Numbered from the stretch's first letter, positions 28,282 through 36,800 are shown. The stretch: 64,000 nt of DNA from Promicromonospora panici (GCF_900608595.1 NZ_UWYY01000009.1:62001-126000); one strand, 5' to 3'. Notes: generated from the letters alone by a model not told the origin. Translations and numbers: made by a program.

Positions 28282-30560
28282 CGACACAGGCCTGCGCCGA
28301 GCCGGGCTGCACCGGCACCATCGAGGACGGCTACTGCAACGTGTGCGGTGCGCCCGCCGGTGGCAACCCCGCCGGGAGCGCGCTGTCCGCGGTCGCGGCG
28401 TCCTGGGGCGCCGACGACCCGACGACGGTGCGCGCCTCGGGCGGGATGCCCGAGATGGCGCAGCCCGCGACCGGGCGGACCAGCTCCTCCCGCCTCGCGT
28501 CCATGGCCCTGGGCTCGGCGCGCGTGGCGCCGGGGACGTACCAGACCCGGCGGGTCGGCACGGGTTCGACCCGCCTGCGCGGGCACCGCCTCGGCGCGGG
28601 CCTGACCACCGTGCCGCACACCCCCGTGGCCGACCCGCTGCAGGCCGTCATGGCCACGCCGGAGCTGGCCGAGAGCAAGCGCTACTGCCCCACGTGCGGT
28701 CAGCCCGTTGGCCGCTCCCGGGAGGGCGTGCCCGGCCGCATCGCCGGGTTCTGCGGGCACTGCGGCGCGCGGTACGACTTCGCCCCCGCGCTCAAGGCGG
28801 GCGACCTCCTGGCCGGGCAGTACGAGGTGGTGGGCTGCCTCGCCCACGGCGGCCTCGGCTGGATCTACCTGGCGCGCGACCGCAACGTCAGCGGCCGCTG
28901 GGTGGTGCTCAAGGGCCTGCTCAACGCGGGCGACCGGGAGGCGTACGAGGCGGCAGTCGCGGAGCGCCAGTTCCTCGCCGAGGTCGAGCACCCGCTGATC
29001 GTCGAGATCTTCAACTTCGTGCTGCACGAGGGCCTGGGCTACACCGTCATGGAGTTCGTGGGCGGCAAGTCGCTCAAGGACGTGCTCAAGGAGCGGCGGG
29101 AGCAGGGTGGCGGACAGGCCCGGCCGCTCCCCGTGGACCAGGCCATCGCGTACATCCTCGAGGTGCTGCCCGCGTTCAGCTACCTGCACGACCACGACCT
29201 GCTGTACTGCGACTTCAAGCCGGACAACATCATCGCCCAGGGGGACGGCGTCAAGCTGATCGACATGGGCGGTGTGCGCCGCACCGACGACATGACCTCG
29301 GCGATCTACGGCACCATCGGCTACCAGGCGCCCGAGGTGGCCGAGATCGGGCCGTCCGTGGCGTCCGACATCTTCACGCTCGGCCGCACCCTGGCCTCCC
29401 TCGTGCTGGACTTCCGCGGCAACACCACGGTCTACCAGGCGTCGTTCCCGCCGGTCGCCGAGACGCCCGTCTTCCAGAAGTACGACTCGTTCTACCGCTG
29501 GCTCGCCAAGGCGTGCGCCCCCGCGCCCGCCGACCGGTTCGCCTCCGTGGACGAGGCCCGCGTCCAGCTCCTCGGGGTGCTGCGCGAGGTCGTCGCCACC
29601 GACAAGGGCCCGGGCTACACGGCCACGACGTCGGCCGAGTCGCTCCTGTTCGGCGTACCACCGCTCGACGGCGCCGACGGCGCCCTGGCCTGGCACGAGC
29701 TGCCGCACCTGAAGGTGGACTCCAGCGACCCGATGGCGTCCTGGCTGGCGGGCGTGAACAACCCCGATACCGCCGCCCGCATGTCGGCGCTCGACGACGC
29801 CCCCGAGGCCACCGTCGAGGTGCGGCTCGCCCTGGCCCGCACGGCCATCGAGGCCGGTGACCTCGAGCGGCTGCGCATCACGGTGGCGCAGATCCTCGAG
29901 CACGACCCCTGGGAGTGGCGCGCCGCCTGGATGGAGGGCCTCGGGCACCTCTCGACGGGCGACGCCGCGGCGGCCCGGGCCTCGTTCAACGCCGTCTACG
30001 GGCAGGTCCCCGGTGAGCCCGCGCCGAAGCTCGCGCTCGCCACGGCCTGCGAGCTCTCGGGAGAGCCTGGCGTCGCCGAGCAGCTGTACGGCACGGTCGC
30101 GCGGGCCGACGCCAACTACACCGGCGCCGCCGCGTTCGGCCTCGCCCGGGTGCGGTCCGCGGGCGGCGACCTCGACGGCGCCCTCGCCGCCCTCGACCTG
30201 GTGGGCCCCACCCGGGGCTCGTTCCCGGACGCCCGCCTCCGGCGGGCCCGGCTGCTCGTCACGGCGCGCCGCAACCTGGTCGACCTGTCCGACGCCGTCG
30301 CCGGGCTCGACAACGCCCACGTCCCCGACCGGCCCAGGGCCGAGGTCACCGTCGACGCCCTCGCCGGCGCGCTCGGGCTGGTCACACGCGGCGGCCCCGA
30401 CCCGAGCGTGAAGGTGGCCGGCGCGGCGGCCACGGAACCCGAGCTACGGGACCGGCTCGAGGACGCCCTGCGCACCCTCGCCCACCTCACCGACGAGCGC
30501 TCGGAGCGCGTAGCACTCGTCGACCGGGCAAACTCCGTACGGCGGTGGACGATGCGGTGA
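28278..30560 (+). CDS. pknG: PknG-like serine/threonine protein kinase
   Basis: 760 residues, close to mycobacterial PknG. An extra N-terminal zinc ribbon (C6, C11, C20, C23) comes first, then a disordered region with T49-T50 as possible phosphosites. The rubredoxin-like CPTCG/CGHCG pair (C137, C140, C159, C162) and the PknG hallmark CLAHGGLGWIYLARDRNVS follow. Catalytic K212 (VVLKGLL), loop YCDFKPDN (D312) and metal-binding D329 in LIDMGG are present. As in PknG, the Arg of HRD is absent and DFG is altered. After about 500 come TPR-like helices. It is soluble. Overlaps the previous gene (ATGA); 125 bp separate it from the phosphatase gene. Confidence 0.93.
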   Translation: MTTQACAEPGCTGTIEDGYCNVCGAPAGGNPAGSALSAVAASWGADDPTTVRASGGMPEMAQPATGRTSSSRLASMALGSARVAPGTYQTRRVGTGSTRLRGHRLGAGLTTVPHTPVADPLQAVMATPELAESKRYCPTCGQPVGRSREGVPGRIAGFCGHCGARYDFAPALKAGDLLAGQYEVVGCLAHGGLGWIYLARDRNVSGRWVVLKGLLNAGDREAYEAAVAERQFLAEVEHPLIVEIFNFVLHEGLGYTVMEFVGGKSLKDVLKERREQGGGQARPLPVDQAIAYILEVLPAFSYLHDHDLLYCDFKPDNIIAQGDGVKLIDMGGVRRTDDMTSAIYGTIGYQAPEVAEIGPSVASDIFTLGRTLASLVLDFRGNTTVYQASFPPVAETPVFQKYDSFYRWLAKACAPAPADRFASVDEARVQLLGVLREVVATDKGPGYTATTSAESLLFGVPPLDGADGALAWHELPHLKVDSSDPMASWLAGVNNPDTAARMSALDDAPEATVEVRLALARTAIEAGDLERLRITVAQILEHDPWEWRAAWMEGLGHLSTGDAAAARASFNAVYGQVPGEPAPKLALATACELSGEPGVAEQLYGTVARADANYTGAAAFGLARVRSAGGDLDGALAALDLVGPTRGSFPDARLRRARLLVTARRNLVDLSDAVAGLDNAHVPDRPRAEVTVDALAGALGLVTRGGPDPSVKVAGAAATEPELRDRLEDALRTLAHLTDERSERVALVDRANSVRRWTMR

Positions 30561-30580
30561 GCGGTCCCCGCACCGGAACC

Positions 30581-30605
30581 GGTGCACACGAACTGGTGCA
30601 CACGA
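30581..30605. repeat. Short direct repeat between pknG and PP2C genes
   Basis: GGTGCACACGA occurs at 30581-30591 and 30595-30605 (14-bp period) in the only gap over 100 bp inside the operon. It could be a regulator site for an internal promoter; nothing else supports this. Confidence 0.3.
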
Positions 30606-30685
30606 GCCGCCTGCGGTGACCGCTGATCCGCTGAAGACAGTCGTGGGGCGCGAGCCCTGACGAGCGCAAGGAGACCGACCCAGAC

Positions 30686-31804
30686 ATGAGTGCCGACGAC
30701 AGTACCCTCGTCCGCTGCCCCAGCTGCGGGGAGAACGCGGCGCCCCGCGCCAGATTCTGCGAGAACTGCGGCACGCCGCTGGGTGCCCCGGACGCAGATC
30801 CCGGAACGCCCGCCGAGGTGACCCTCGAGCTGGCACCGATCGTGGTGGACCCCGACCCCGCCACCGGTGACTCCTCGGCGCGCCGGTCCTGCGCGGCCTG
30901 CGGCGGCACCATCGCCCCGGACGGGTACTGCGCCGACTGCGGCACCCCTGGGCAGTCCGAGCGCGACCACTTCGAGGAGCGCCCGGCCGGCTGGGTCGCC
31001 GGCGTCTGCGACCGCGGCGTCCGCCACGCCCGCAACGAGGACGCGATGGCGCTCGCCGCGGGCAGCACCTTCGCGGCGCTCGTGGTGTGCGACGGCGTGT
31101 CGAGCGCGCCGGACTCCGACGTCGCCTCGCTCGCCGCGAGCCGCGCCGCACGGGACGTGCTCGTGGCCTACGGGCCGCAGGGATCGAGCTCGGTGGAGGG
31201 CGCCACCAGCCGGCGCATCGCCGGCTGGACCGACGCCATGGTCGCCGCGTCGCGCGCCGCCGGCCAGGCGGTGCGGGGCGCCGCGGAACAGCTCGCCGCG
31301 ACCAAGGGGACCGACGTGGCGGACGACCCGCCGTCGTGCACCTTCGTGGCCGCCGTCGTGGACGACGGCCTGATCGTCGCCGGCTGGCTGGGCGACTCCC
31401 GCGTGTACTGGCTGCCCGACGCCGGCAGCCCGGAGCAGCTCAGCGTCGACGACTCCTGGGCGCAGGAGATGATCGCGGCGGGCGCGCCGCGCGCGCAGGC
31501 GGAGACGTCGCCGCAGGCCCACGCCATCACGCGCTGGCTCGGCCCGGACGCTCCCGACACCGATGCCCGCTGCGCCGCGACCGTCCCGTCCGGACCCGGC
31601 TGGCTGCTGGTCTGCTCCGACGGGCTGTGGAACTACTGCTCCGACGCGCACGACATGGGCGACCTCGTACGCCGGTTCGCCACGTCGGGCGACCCGCACA
31701 CCACGGCCGCGGCGCTCGTGCGCTGGGCCAACGCACAGGGCGGGCGGGACAACATCACCGCCGCGCTCGCCCGCGTCTCCCCCACTGTCACCGAGCAGCG
31801 ATAA
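30686..31804 (+). CDS. PP2C-family protein phosphatase with two zinc ribbons
   Basis: 372 residues; AAGGAGA upstream of ATG 30686. Two four-Cys ribbons lead: C11/C14/C25/C28 and C69/C72/C82/C85, the second very like the N-terminus of the neighbouring kinase (GTIxxxGYCxxCG). The PP2C domain follows with all metal-site motifs: RHARNEDAMAL, VVCDGVSSAPDSD, GWLGDSRVYWLP, LVCSDGLWNYCSD and GGRDNITAAL. It removes phosphate from Ser/Thr and is the natural antagonist of the PknG-like kinase. No membrane segment. 25 bp before the vWA gene. Confidence 0.92.
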   Translation: MSADDSTLVRCPSCGENAAPRARFCENCGTPLGAPDADPGTPAEVTLELAPIVVDPDPATGDSSARRSCAACGGTIAPDGYCADCGTPGQSERDHFEERPAGWVAGVCDRGVRHARNEDAMALAAGSTFAALVVCDGVSSAPDSDVASLAASRAARDVLVAYGPQGSSSVEGATSRRIAGWTDAMVAASRAAGQAVRGAAEQLAATKGTDVADDPPSCTFVAAVVDDGLIVAGWLGDSRVYWLPDAGSPEQLSVDDSWAQEMIAAGAPRAQAETSPQAHAITRWLGPDAPDTDARCAATVPSGPGWLLVCSDGLWNYCSDAHDMGDLVRRFATSGDPHTTAAALVRWANAQGGRDNITAALARVSPTVTEQR

Positions 31805-31829
31805 CCTGCTGTTTCCGAGAGGAGCCACC

Positions 31830-33131
31830 GTGGCCGAGTTCTCCGCCGAGGTCTTCCAGAACGAGTTCCTGTCCGACGGCGCCACCGATGTGCACGCCGT
31901 CGTGTCCGTGACCTGCACGGGCGCGGGGGCGGCCGGCATCGGCGCGGGCGGCGCCGGCGCGGGCGGCGCGAGCGGTGTCGCCGAGATCGTCGCCGTCGAC
32001 ACCTCCGGCTCCATGCAGGGCCGCAACATGGAGGCGGCGAAGCACGCGGCGGCGGTCGCCGTCGACCAGATCCCGGACGGCACGCTGTTCGCCATCATCG
32101 GCGGCTCGCACGTGGCCACCCGGATCTTCCCGTACCCCAACGCGCGGGTGCCGATGGTGACGATGGAGCCGGGCGCCCGCAACGAGGCCAAGCGCGCCAT
32201 CTCGACCATGGCCGCGGGCGGCGGCACCGCCATCTCGACCTGGCTGCGCCTCGCCGACGACCTCTTCGCGACGGCGCCCGTGGCGCAGAAGCACCTGATC
32301 CTGCTGACCGACGGCAAGAACGAGTCCGAGCCGACCATGCACCTCGACCGGATGATCGCCGACGTCACGGGCCACTTCCAGTGCGACGCCCGCGGGGTCG
32401 GCGACCGCTGGGTGGTCGAGGAGCTGCGCAAGATCTCGACGGCGCTGCTCGGCACCGTCGACCTGATCGCGCGGCCCGAGGACATCGCGGAGGACTTCTC
32501 CGCCCTGGTGCGCAAGTCCATGGCCCGTGGCGTCGCCGCGGTGGACCTGCGGGTGTGGGCGCCGCAGGGGTCGCAGGTCCTGTTCGTCAAGCAGGTAGCC
32601 CCGGAGGTGGACGACCTCACCGGACGCCGCACCGAGGTGAACCCCCTGACCAGCGGTTATCCCACGGGCGCGTGGGCGGACGAGACGCGCGACTATCACG
32701 TGGCGGTCCGCGTGCCGGCCAAGCCGGTGGGCTCGGAGCAGCTCGCCGCGCGGGTGCAGATCGCCGTGGACGGCGGGGTGGCGGCGTCGGGCCTGGTCAA
32801 GGCCAAGTGGTCGGACGACTCCACGCTCACCGCCCGGATCAGCCCCGAGGTGGCGCACTACACGGGCCAGGCGGAGCTCGCCTCGGCGATCCAGGAGGGC
32901 CTGGCCGCGAAGGCCGCTGGTGACGAGGCGACCGCGACCGTGAAGCTCGGTCGCGCCGTCCAGCTCGCCGCCGAGACCGGCAACGACGACGCCACCTCGC
33001 GCCTGCGCAAGATCGTGGAGGTGGAGAACGAGGAGGAGGGCACCGTGCGCCTCAAGCGGAACACCGCCAAGCTGGACGAGATGGCACTCGACACCGCATC
33101 CACCAAGACGACCCGGGTCCGGCGCGCATGA
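31830..33131 (+). CDS. von Willebrand factor A domain protein
   Basis: 433 residues from GTG 31830, preceded by GAGAGGAG. The N-terminus (AEFSAEVFQNEFLSDGATDV) leads into a Gly-Ala-rich loop. The vWA domain has an intact MIDAS: VAVDTSGSMQGRNMEAAKHA, then MAAGGGTAISTWL and LILLTDGKNE. After it come a beta-rich domain (about 240-360) and a helical tail with a TPR-like piece (KLGRAVQLAAETGNDDATS). MIDAS proteins bind partners through Mg2+. A vWA + PP2C + zinc-ribbon kinase set resembles the TerY-P triad described for tellurium-resistance-linked systems. It overlaps the FHA gene by ATGA. Confidence 0.9.
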   Translation: MAEFSAEVFQNEFLSDGATDVHAVVSVTCTGAGAAGIGAGGAGAGGASGVAEIVAVDTSGSMQGRNMEAAKHAAAVAVDQIPDGTLFAIIGGSHVATRIFPYPNARVPMVTMEPGARNEAKRAISTMAAGGGTAISTWLRLADDLFATAPVAQKHLILLTDGKNESEPTMHLDRMIADVTGHFQCDARGVGDRWVVEELRKISTALLGTVDLIARPEDIAEDFSALVRKSMARGVAAVDLRVWAPQGSQVLFVKQVAPEVDDLTGRRTEVNPLTSGYPTGAWADETRDYHVAVRVPAKPVGSEQLAARVQIAVDGGVAASGLVKAKWSDDSTLTARISPEVAHYTGQAELASAIQEGLAAKAAGDEATATVKLGRAVQLAAETGNDDATSRLRKIVEVENEEEGTVRLKRNTAKLDEMALDTASTKTTRVRRA

Positions 33132-34012
33132 CGGTGACCTGCCCGGAGGGCCACGCCAGCCAGGCCACGGACTACTGTGACGTGTGTGGCACGCCGATCC
33201 CGGCCGGCGCGGCGTCCGCTGCCCAGCCCGGGGGCCTGGAGACCGAGAGCGGCCAGCCGGGGGCCGAGCCCGGCGGTTCCGGGGCCGAGACAGGCGAGAC
33301 CGGCCCGGTGACCTGCCCGAACTGCGGCGACCTGTCCCCGGCCGGCTCCCTGTTCTGCGAGAACTGCGGGTACGACTTCACCACCGGCACACCCGCCCCA
33401 CCGCCGGCCCCGGCGTCCGGCCTGGACCTGGGCGATCTGGGCGCGACGCAGCCGCCGGGCCGCCCGGTCTCGGGGCCTGCTCCGCCGACGTCGGGCGCGG
33501 TGTCGCCTCCCGGTCCCGCACCGTCGACGGGTGCGCCGCCGCCGTCCTCGACCGGGACGCCCACGCCGTCCGCGGGCGGCGGGCTCAGCGCGCCGCCCGT
33601 ACCGGGCGACGACGCCTGGGTCGCGGAGATCTGGGTCGACCCCGACTGGTACGCGCACGAGCGGCCCGAGGACCCGATGCCGTCCGCCGGCCTGCCCGGT
33701 CTGGTCACGCTGCGCCAGCGCAGCCTCCTGGTGGGCCGGCCGTCGCAGTCCCGCGGCATCCGGCCCGACGTCGACTGCGGCAGCGACCCCGGCGTTTCCC
33801 GGCGCCACTGCCAGCTGACCACCGACGGTCAGCGGTGGTGGGTGGAGGACCTCGGTTCCTCGAACGGGACCTTCGTCGCGCCCGCGGGCGACCCCCTGCC
33901 CGACAACCCGCTGACGCAGGGCGTGCGCAAGGAGATCGAGGAGGGCGACCGGATCTTCATCGGCGCCTGGACCCGCCTGGTCATCCGCAAGGCCCTCCCC
34001 GGCGAGGTCTAG
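33128..34012 (+). CDS. FHA-domain protein with N-terminal zinc ribbons
   Basis: 294 residues. Two ribbon-like motifs: CPEGHASQATDYCDVCG at residues 5-21 and CPNCG to FCENCG at about 62-82. A Pro/Ser/Thr-rich linker (about 85-160) follows. The FHA domain has LLVGRPSQS, the pThr-binding SRRHCQL and LGSSNGTFVAP. FHA domains read phosphothreonine, so this is a likely substrate or receiver of the PknG-like kinase, in the place of mycobacterial GarA, but larger. It is the last gene of the operon; a strong hairpin follows 3 bp after the stop. Confidence 0.9.
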   Translation: MTVTCPEGHASQATDYCDVCGTPIPAGAASAAQPGGLETESGQPGAEPGGSGAETGETGPVTCPNCGDLSPAGSLFCENCGYDFTTGTPAPPPAPASGLDLGDLGATQPPGRPVSGPAPPTSGAVSPPGPAPSTGAPPPSSTGTPTPSAGGGLSAPPVPGDDAWVAEIWVDPDWYAHERPEDPMPSAGLPGLVTLRQRSLLVGRPSQSRGIRPDVDCGSDPGVSRRHCQLTTDGQRWWVEDLGSSNGTFVAPAGDPLPDNPLTQGVRKEIEEGDRIFIGAWTRLVIRKALPGEV

Positions 34013-34015
34013 CGA

Positions 34016-34065
34016 GACGTGTCAGACGCTGAGGTCACCGGAGTGACCTGAGCGTCGGACACGTC
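34016..34065 (+). terminator. Terminator of the telA-pknG-FHA operon
   Basis: Arms of 23 nt (34016-34038 and 34043-34065) with a 4-nt loop and only two mismatches. The inner arm GTCAGACGCTGAGGTCAC is nearly the same as the arm of the hairpin after tex (42310-42347). Confidence 0.75.
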
Positions 34066-34217
34066 TGCGCAAAAAGCCGTGCGTAACGTCGGTGTTACCT
34101 GGGAGGCTCTAGGCACACCGCGGTGACGTCCGTTCGGTCCCATACCGAGCGGTGGACAGGGTCCGGCCAGACCCACGTCGGGAGACCGACACCTCCAGCG
34201 TCACGAAAGGCACTCAC

Positions 34218-34397
34218 GTGCACACCGAGTACGACCTGGCGCTCACCCTTCACCGGGACCGCCTCCGCGACGCCGAGCAGCATCGGCATTGGAACGCGCT
34301 CCGCAAGGAGCAGAAGCGACGCAAGGCCGAGGCCCGCGCCGCACACCGGAACGACAGCCGCGCACCGGCACCCGCCCTGCGCGTGCGTTCCGCATGA
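34218..34397 (+). CDS. Small basic protein, 59 aa
   Basis: 59 residues from GTG 34218 (GAAAGG 7 nt upstream). Sequence starts VHTEYDLALTLHRDRLRDAE and continues with an Arg/Lys-rich helix (RKEQKRRKAEARAAHR); strongly basic, no Cys, no membrane segment. Followed by its own intrinsic terminator with U-tract. A similar tiny basic gene comes 283 bp later. Function unknown; possibly nucleic-acid binding. The inverted repeat GTAAC-n6-GTTAC at 34083-34098 lies in its upstream region. Confidence 0.6.
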   Translation: MHTEYDLALTLHRDRLRDAEQHRHWNALRKEQKRRKAEARAAHRNDSRAPAPALRVRSA

Positions 34398-34445
34398 TCC
34401 CTCTGGCGCCCGCCGGACCTCCGGCGGCCGGCGCCGTCCCCACCA

Positions 34446-34489
34446 CCGAAGCAGAGCGTGTGCCTACCACCCGCTCTGCTTCGGTCTTT
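34446..34489 (+). terminator. Intrinsic terminator after first small basic gene
   Basis: Perfect 13-bp stem CCGAAGCAGAGCG (34446-34458) with CGCTCTGCTTCGG (34472-34484), followed by TCTTT. It is one of the few here with a U-tract. Confidence 0.8.
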
Positions 34490-34679
34490 CCGCACCAGTA
34501 CGCGCCTGCGCGCTGACCTGCGGAAAGGTGCTGCAGATCACCGCTGTCCGCCTTGCGCGGGATTTCCGGTATCAGGAATGATGTAACACGACGGAAACAC
34601 AACAGGACACCGGGCCGCGACCCGGCCGGCGCACCCACGACACCGTCAGCCTCTCCCCACCCCTGGAAGGACCACGCAC

Positions 34680-34829
34680 ATGCATGCCCAGACCGCGTAC
34701 TACATCGGCCGCGCTCAGGTCGCCGAGATCGCCCGCCGGGCCGAGGTCGCCGGAGCCCAGGAGCGCGCCCTGCGTGAACGCCCCGAGCGCCGCGCCACCA
34801 AGCGCTTCAAGCGGCTCCGCCTGATCTGA
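34680..34829 (+). CDS. Small basic protein, 49 aa
   Basis: 49 residues from ATG 34680; GGAAGG (34665-34670) is 9 nt upstream. It begins MHAQTAYYIGRAQVAEIARR and ends in a cluster RRATKRFKRLRLI. Like the 59-aa neighbour it is short, helical and very basic with a MHx-type start, followed by its own terminator. The two may be distant paralogues. Small highly basic actinobacterial proteins of this kind are poorly described. Function unknown. Confidence 0.6.
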   Translation: MHAQTAYYIGRAQVAEIARRAEVAGAQERALRERPERRATKRFKRLRLI

Positions 34830-34852
34830 CCGCCGCCGACGTCAGACATCCT

Positions 34853-34896
34853 GGCCCTTCCCCGACGACCTCAGATCGCCTCGCGGAAGGGCCTTT
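34853..34896 (+). terminator. Intrinsic terminator after second small basic gene
   Basis: Stem GGCCCTTCC (34853-34861) with GGAAGGGCC (34885-34893), followed by TTTG. Lies 23 bp past the stop. Confidence 0.7.
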
Positions 34897-34988
34897 GTGC
34901 GCCATGACGCCTCGAGGACCCGCACCAACGGGCGGCGATCCGATGCCTCGCGCAACCCCTCACCCCCGGACGGAATAGGCTGAGCCGC

Positions 34989-35624
34989 GTGAGCCTTCCC
35001 AACCCCAACGAGCGCATCGTCTGGATCGACTGCGAGATGACGGGCCTGGACCTGCGCGCCGACGCGCTCGTCGAGGTCGCGGCCATCGTCACGGACTCCG
35101 ACCTCAACGTCCTGGGCACCGGTGTCGATGTCCTCGTCAAGCCCCCCGCCGAAGCGCTGGCGCAGATGAACGACTTCGTGCGCGCCATGCACACCACGTC
35201 GGGCCTCCTCGACGAGCTCGACGGAGGGCTGACCCTCCAGGAGGCGCAGGACCAGATCCTGGCCTACGTCCGCGAGTGGGTGCCGGAGCCACGCAAGGCG
35301 CCGCTGGCCGGCAACTCGGTGGGCACCGACAAGACGTTCCTCGACCTGCACATGCCCGAGCTGGTGGCGCACCTGCACTACCGGATCGTCGACGTGTCGT
35401 CGATCAAGGAGCTCGCGCGGCGCTGGTACCCGCGCGTCTACTTCGCGTCACCGAAGAAGGGCGGCGGGCACCGCGCGCTCGCCGACATCCTCGAGTCGAT
35501 CGACGAGCTGCGCTACTACCGCGAGGTCCTGTTCCCCGCCCAGCCCGGCCCTGACACGGCGACCGCGCGGGCGGCGGCGCAGCGTGTGGCAGAGACGTCC
35601 GTCACGAAGCACCTCGCCCCGTAG
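34989..35624 (+). CDS. orn: Oligoribonuclease
   Basis: 211 residues from GTG 34989. DEDDh 3'-5' exonuclease: Exo I IVWIDCEMTGLDLRADALVE (D14, E16), Exo II region AGNSVGTDKTFLDLHMPEL, and Exo III GGGHRALADILESIDELRYY with the His. It degrades 2-5-nt RNA fragments and pGpG and is usually essential in actinobacteria. The C-terminal tail (PGPDTATARAAAQRV) is the usual variable end. tRNA-His follows in the same direction. Confidence 0.95.
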   Translation: MSLPNPNERIVWIDCEMTGLDLRADALVEVAAIVTDSDLNVLGTGVDVLVKPPAEALAQMNDFVRAMHTTSGLLDELDGGLTLQEAQDQILAYVREWVPEPRKAPLAGNSVGTDKTFLDLHMPELVAHLHYRIVDVSSIKELARRWYPRVYFASPKKGGGHRALADILESIDELRYYREVLFPAQPGPDTATARAAAQRVAETSVTKHLAP

Positions 35625-35695
35625 ATTCAAGTTCGGCCCGCGGCCACCGAGCATGTATGCTTTTCGACGGCCGCCGGTCCACGATCGGCGAACAT

Positions 35696-35769
35696 GGTGG
35701 GCGTAGCTCAGCTGGTAGAGCATCGCGTTGTGGTCGCGAGGGCCGCGGGTTCAAGTCCCGTCGCTCACC
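35696..35769 (+). tRNA. tRNA-His (anticodon GTG)
   Basis: Acceptor GTGGGCG (35697-35703) pairs with CGCTCAC (35762-35768). The extra G(-1) at 35696 faces discriminator C73 at 35769, the His identity pair. D arm GCTCAGCTGGTAGAGC, anticodon loop TTGTGGT (GTG), T loop TTCAAGT. CCA is not encoded. Confidence 0.95.
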
Positions 35770-35775
35770 CCGTAC

Positions 35776-35809
35776 GAAAGGGCCCCTCACTCAGGTGAGG
35801 GGCCCTTTC
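35776..35809. terminator. Bidirectional terminator between tRNA-His and ATP-grasp gene
   Basis: Perfect 15-bp stem GAAAGGGCCCCTCAC / GTGAGGGGCCCTTTC with a 4-nt loop. The AAAG/CTTT ends give short T runs on both strands, fitting its position between convergent units. Confidence 0.8.
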
Positions 35810-35836
35810 GCGTACTCCCGGGAAATCGGGGCGGGA

Positions 35837-36733
35837 TCAGCCCAGCAGCTTCACGACGGCGTCGGCGAGCTTGCCCTCGACGCCCGTGCCGTACTTCATC
35901 CACAGCGACGGCTCGGTGAGCTCCAGCTCGATGACCATCGGGACGCCGTCGTCACCCGAGACGAGGTCCACACGCGCGTAGGTGAGGTCTGCGCCGGTCG
36001 CCGTCCGCGCCACAGCGAGCGCCCGTTCCGCCACGTCGATCTGGGCGGGGGTGGCCTCGAACGCGGACTTCTCCTCCTCCGCGTACAGCTCGCCGGTGTC
36101 CTCGGCCGGGCCGGTGAGCAGCGCGTTCTTGCGAACGGCGTGCGTGAGCTCACCGTCGATGAAGATGAGGCACGTCTCGCCGGCGGTGTCGACGGAGGTG
36201 ACGTAGGGCTGGATCATGACCCAGCGGCCGTCGTCGAGCAGGCGGGTGGCGTGCGCGATGGCCTTACCGCGCGACTCGGCGGACACGGGCTGGTAGCGGC
36301 CCGTGTTCTGCGCTCCGGCGCTGACGACGGGCTTGACCACGAAGTCGCCGAAGGCGGGCATGCGGGTGTGCACGGCGCGCTTGGACAGGTGCCGGGCGGG
36401 GTCGAGCCAGATCGTGGGGATCACGGGGATCTCGGCGGCCTCGAGCTCACGCAGGTAGCGCTTGTCGGTGTTCCACTCGATGACGTCGGCGGAGTTGGCC
36501 ACCTTGGGCAGGGAGCGCACCCACGCGAGGAACTCGTCGTGGCGCGGCGAGTAGTCCCAGGTGGAGCGGACCAGGACGAGGTCGTAGGCGTGCCAGTCCA
36601 CGGCCGGGTCGTCCCAGACGGCGGGGTCGGCGGTCACGCCGCGCTCGGCCAGCGCGGCGATCAGCGGCACGTCGTCCTTGTCGAGGTCGGGCAGCTGGGA
36701 GCAGGTCGCGAGGGCTACTCGGGCGTTGGTCAC
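35837..36733 (-). CDS. ATP-grasp domain protein
   Basis: 298 residues. N-terminal Rossmann-like part (RVALATCSQLPDLDKDDVPL, YDLVLVRSTWDYSPRHDEFL). The ATP-grasp core has DFVVKPVVSAGAQNTGRY (nucleotide-binding Lys), WVMIQPYVTSVDTAGETCLI and the metal-binding VPMVIELELTEPSLWM near the C-terminus. It resembles RimK- and DcsG-like ligases that join a carboxylate to an amine, thiol or amide. No substrate-defining neighbour: downstream is tRNA-His, upstream the OpuC importer. Monocistronic. Confidence 0.75.
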   Translation of the reverse strand: MTNARVALATCSQLPDLDKDDVPLIAALAERGVTADPAVWDDPAVDWHAYDLVLVRSTWDYSPRHDEFLAWVRSLPKVANSADVIEWNTDKRYLRELEAAEIPVIPTIWLDPARHLSKRAVHTRMPAFGDFVVKPVVSAGAQNTGRYQPVSAESRGKAIAHATRLLDDGRWVMIQPYVTSVDTAGETCLIFIDGELTHAVRKNALLTGPAEDTGELYAEEEKSAFEATPAQIDVAERALAVARTATGADLTYARVDLVSGDDGVPMVIELELTEPSLWMKYGTGVEGKLADAVVKLLG

Positions 36734-36800
36734 GGACCGAGACTATCGGGACCGGTTCCGCGGGGTCCCGGCCTGTGCGCCCTGGGGAACGGGGTGTCCG

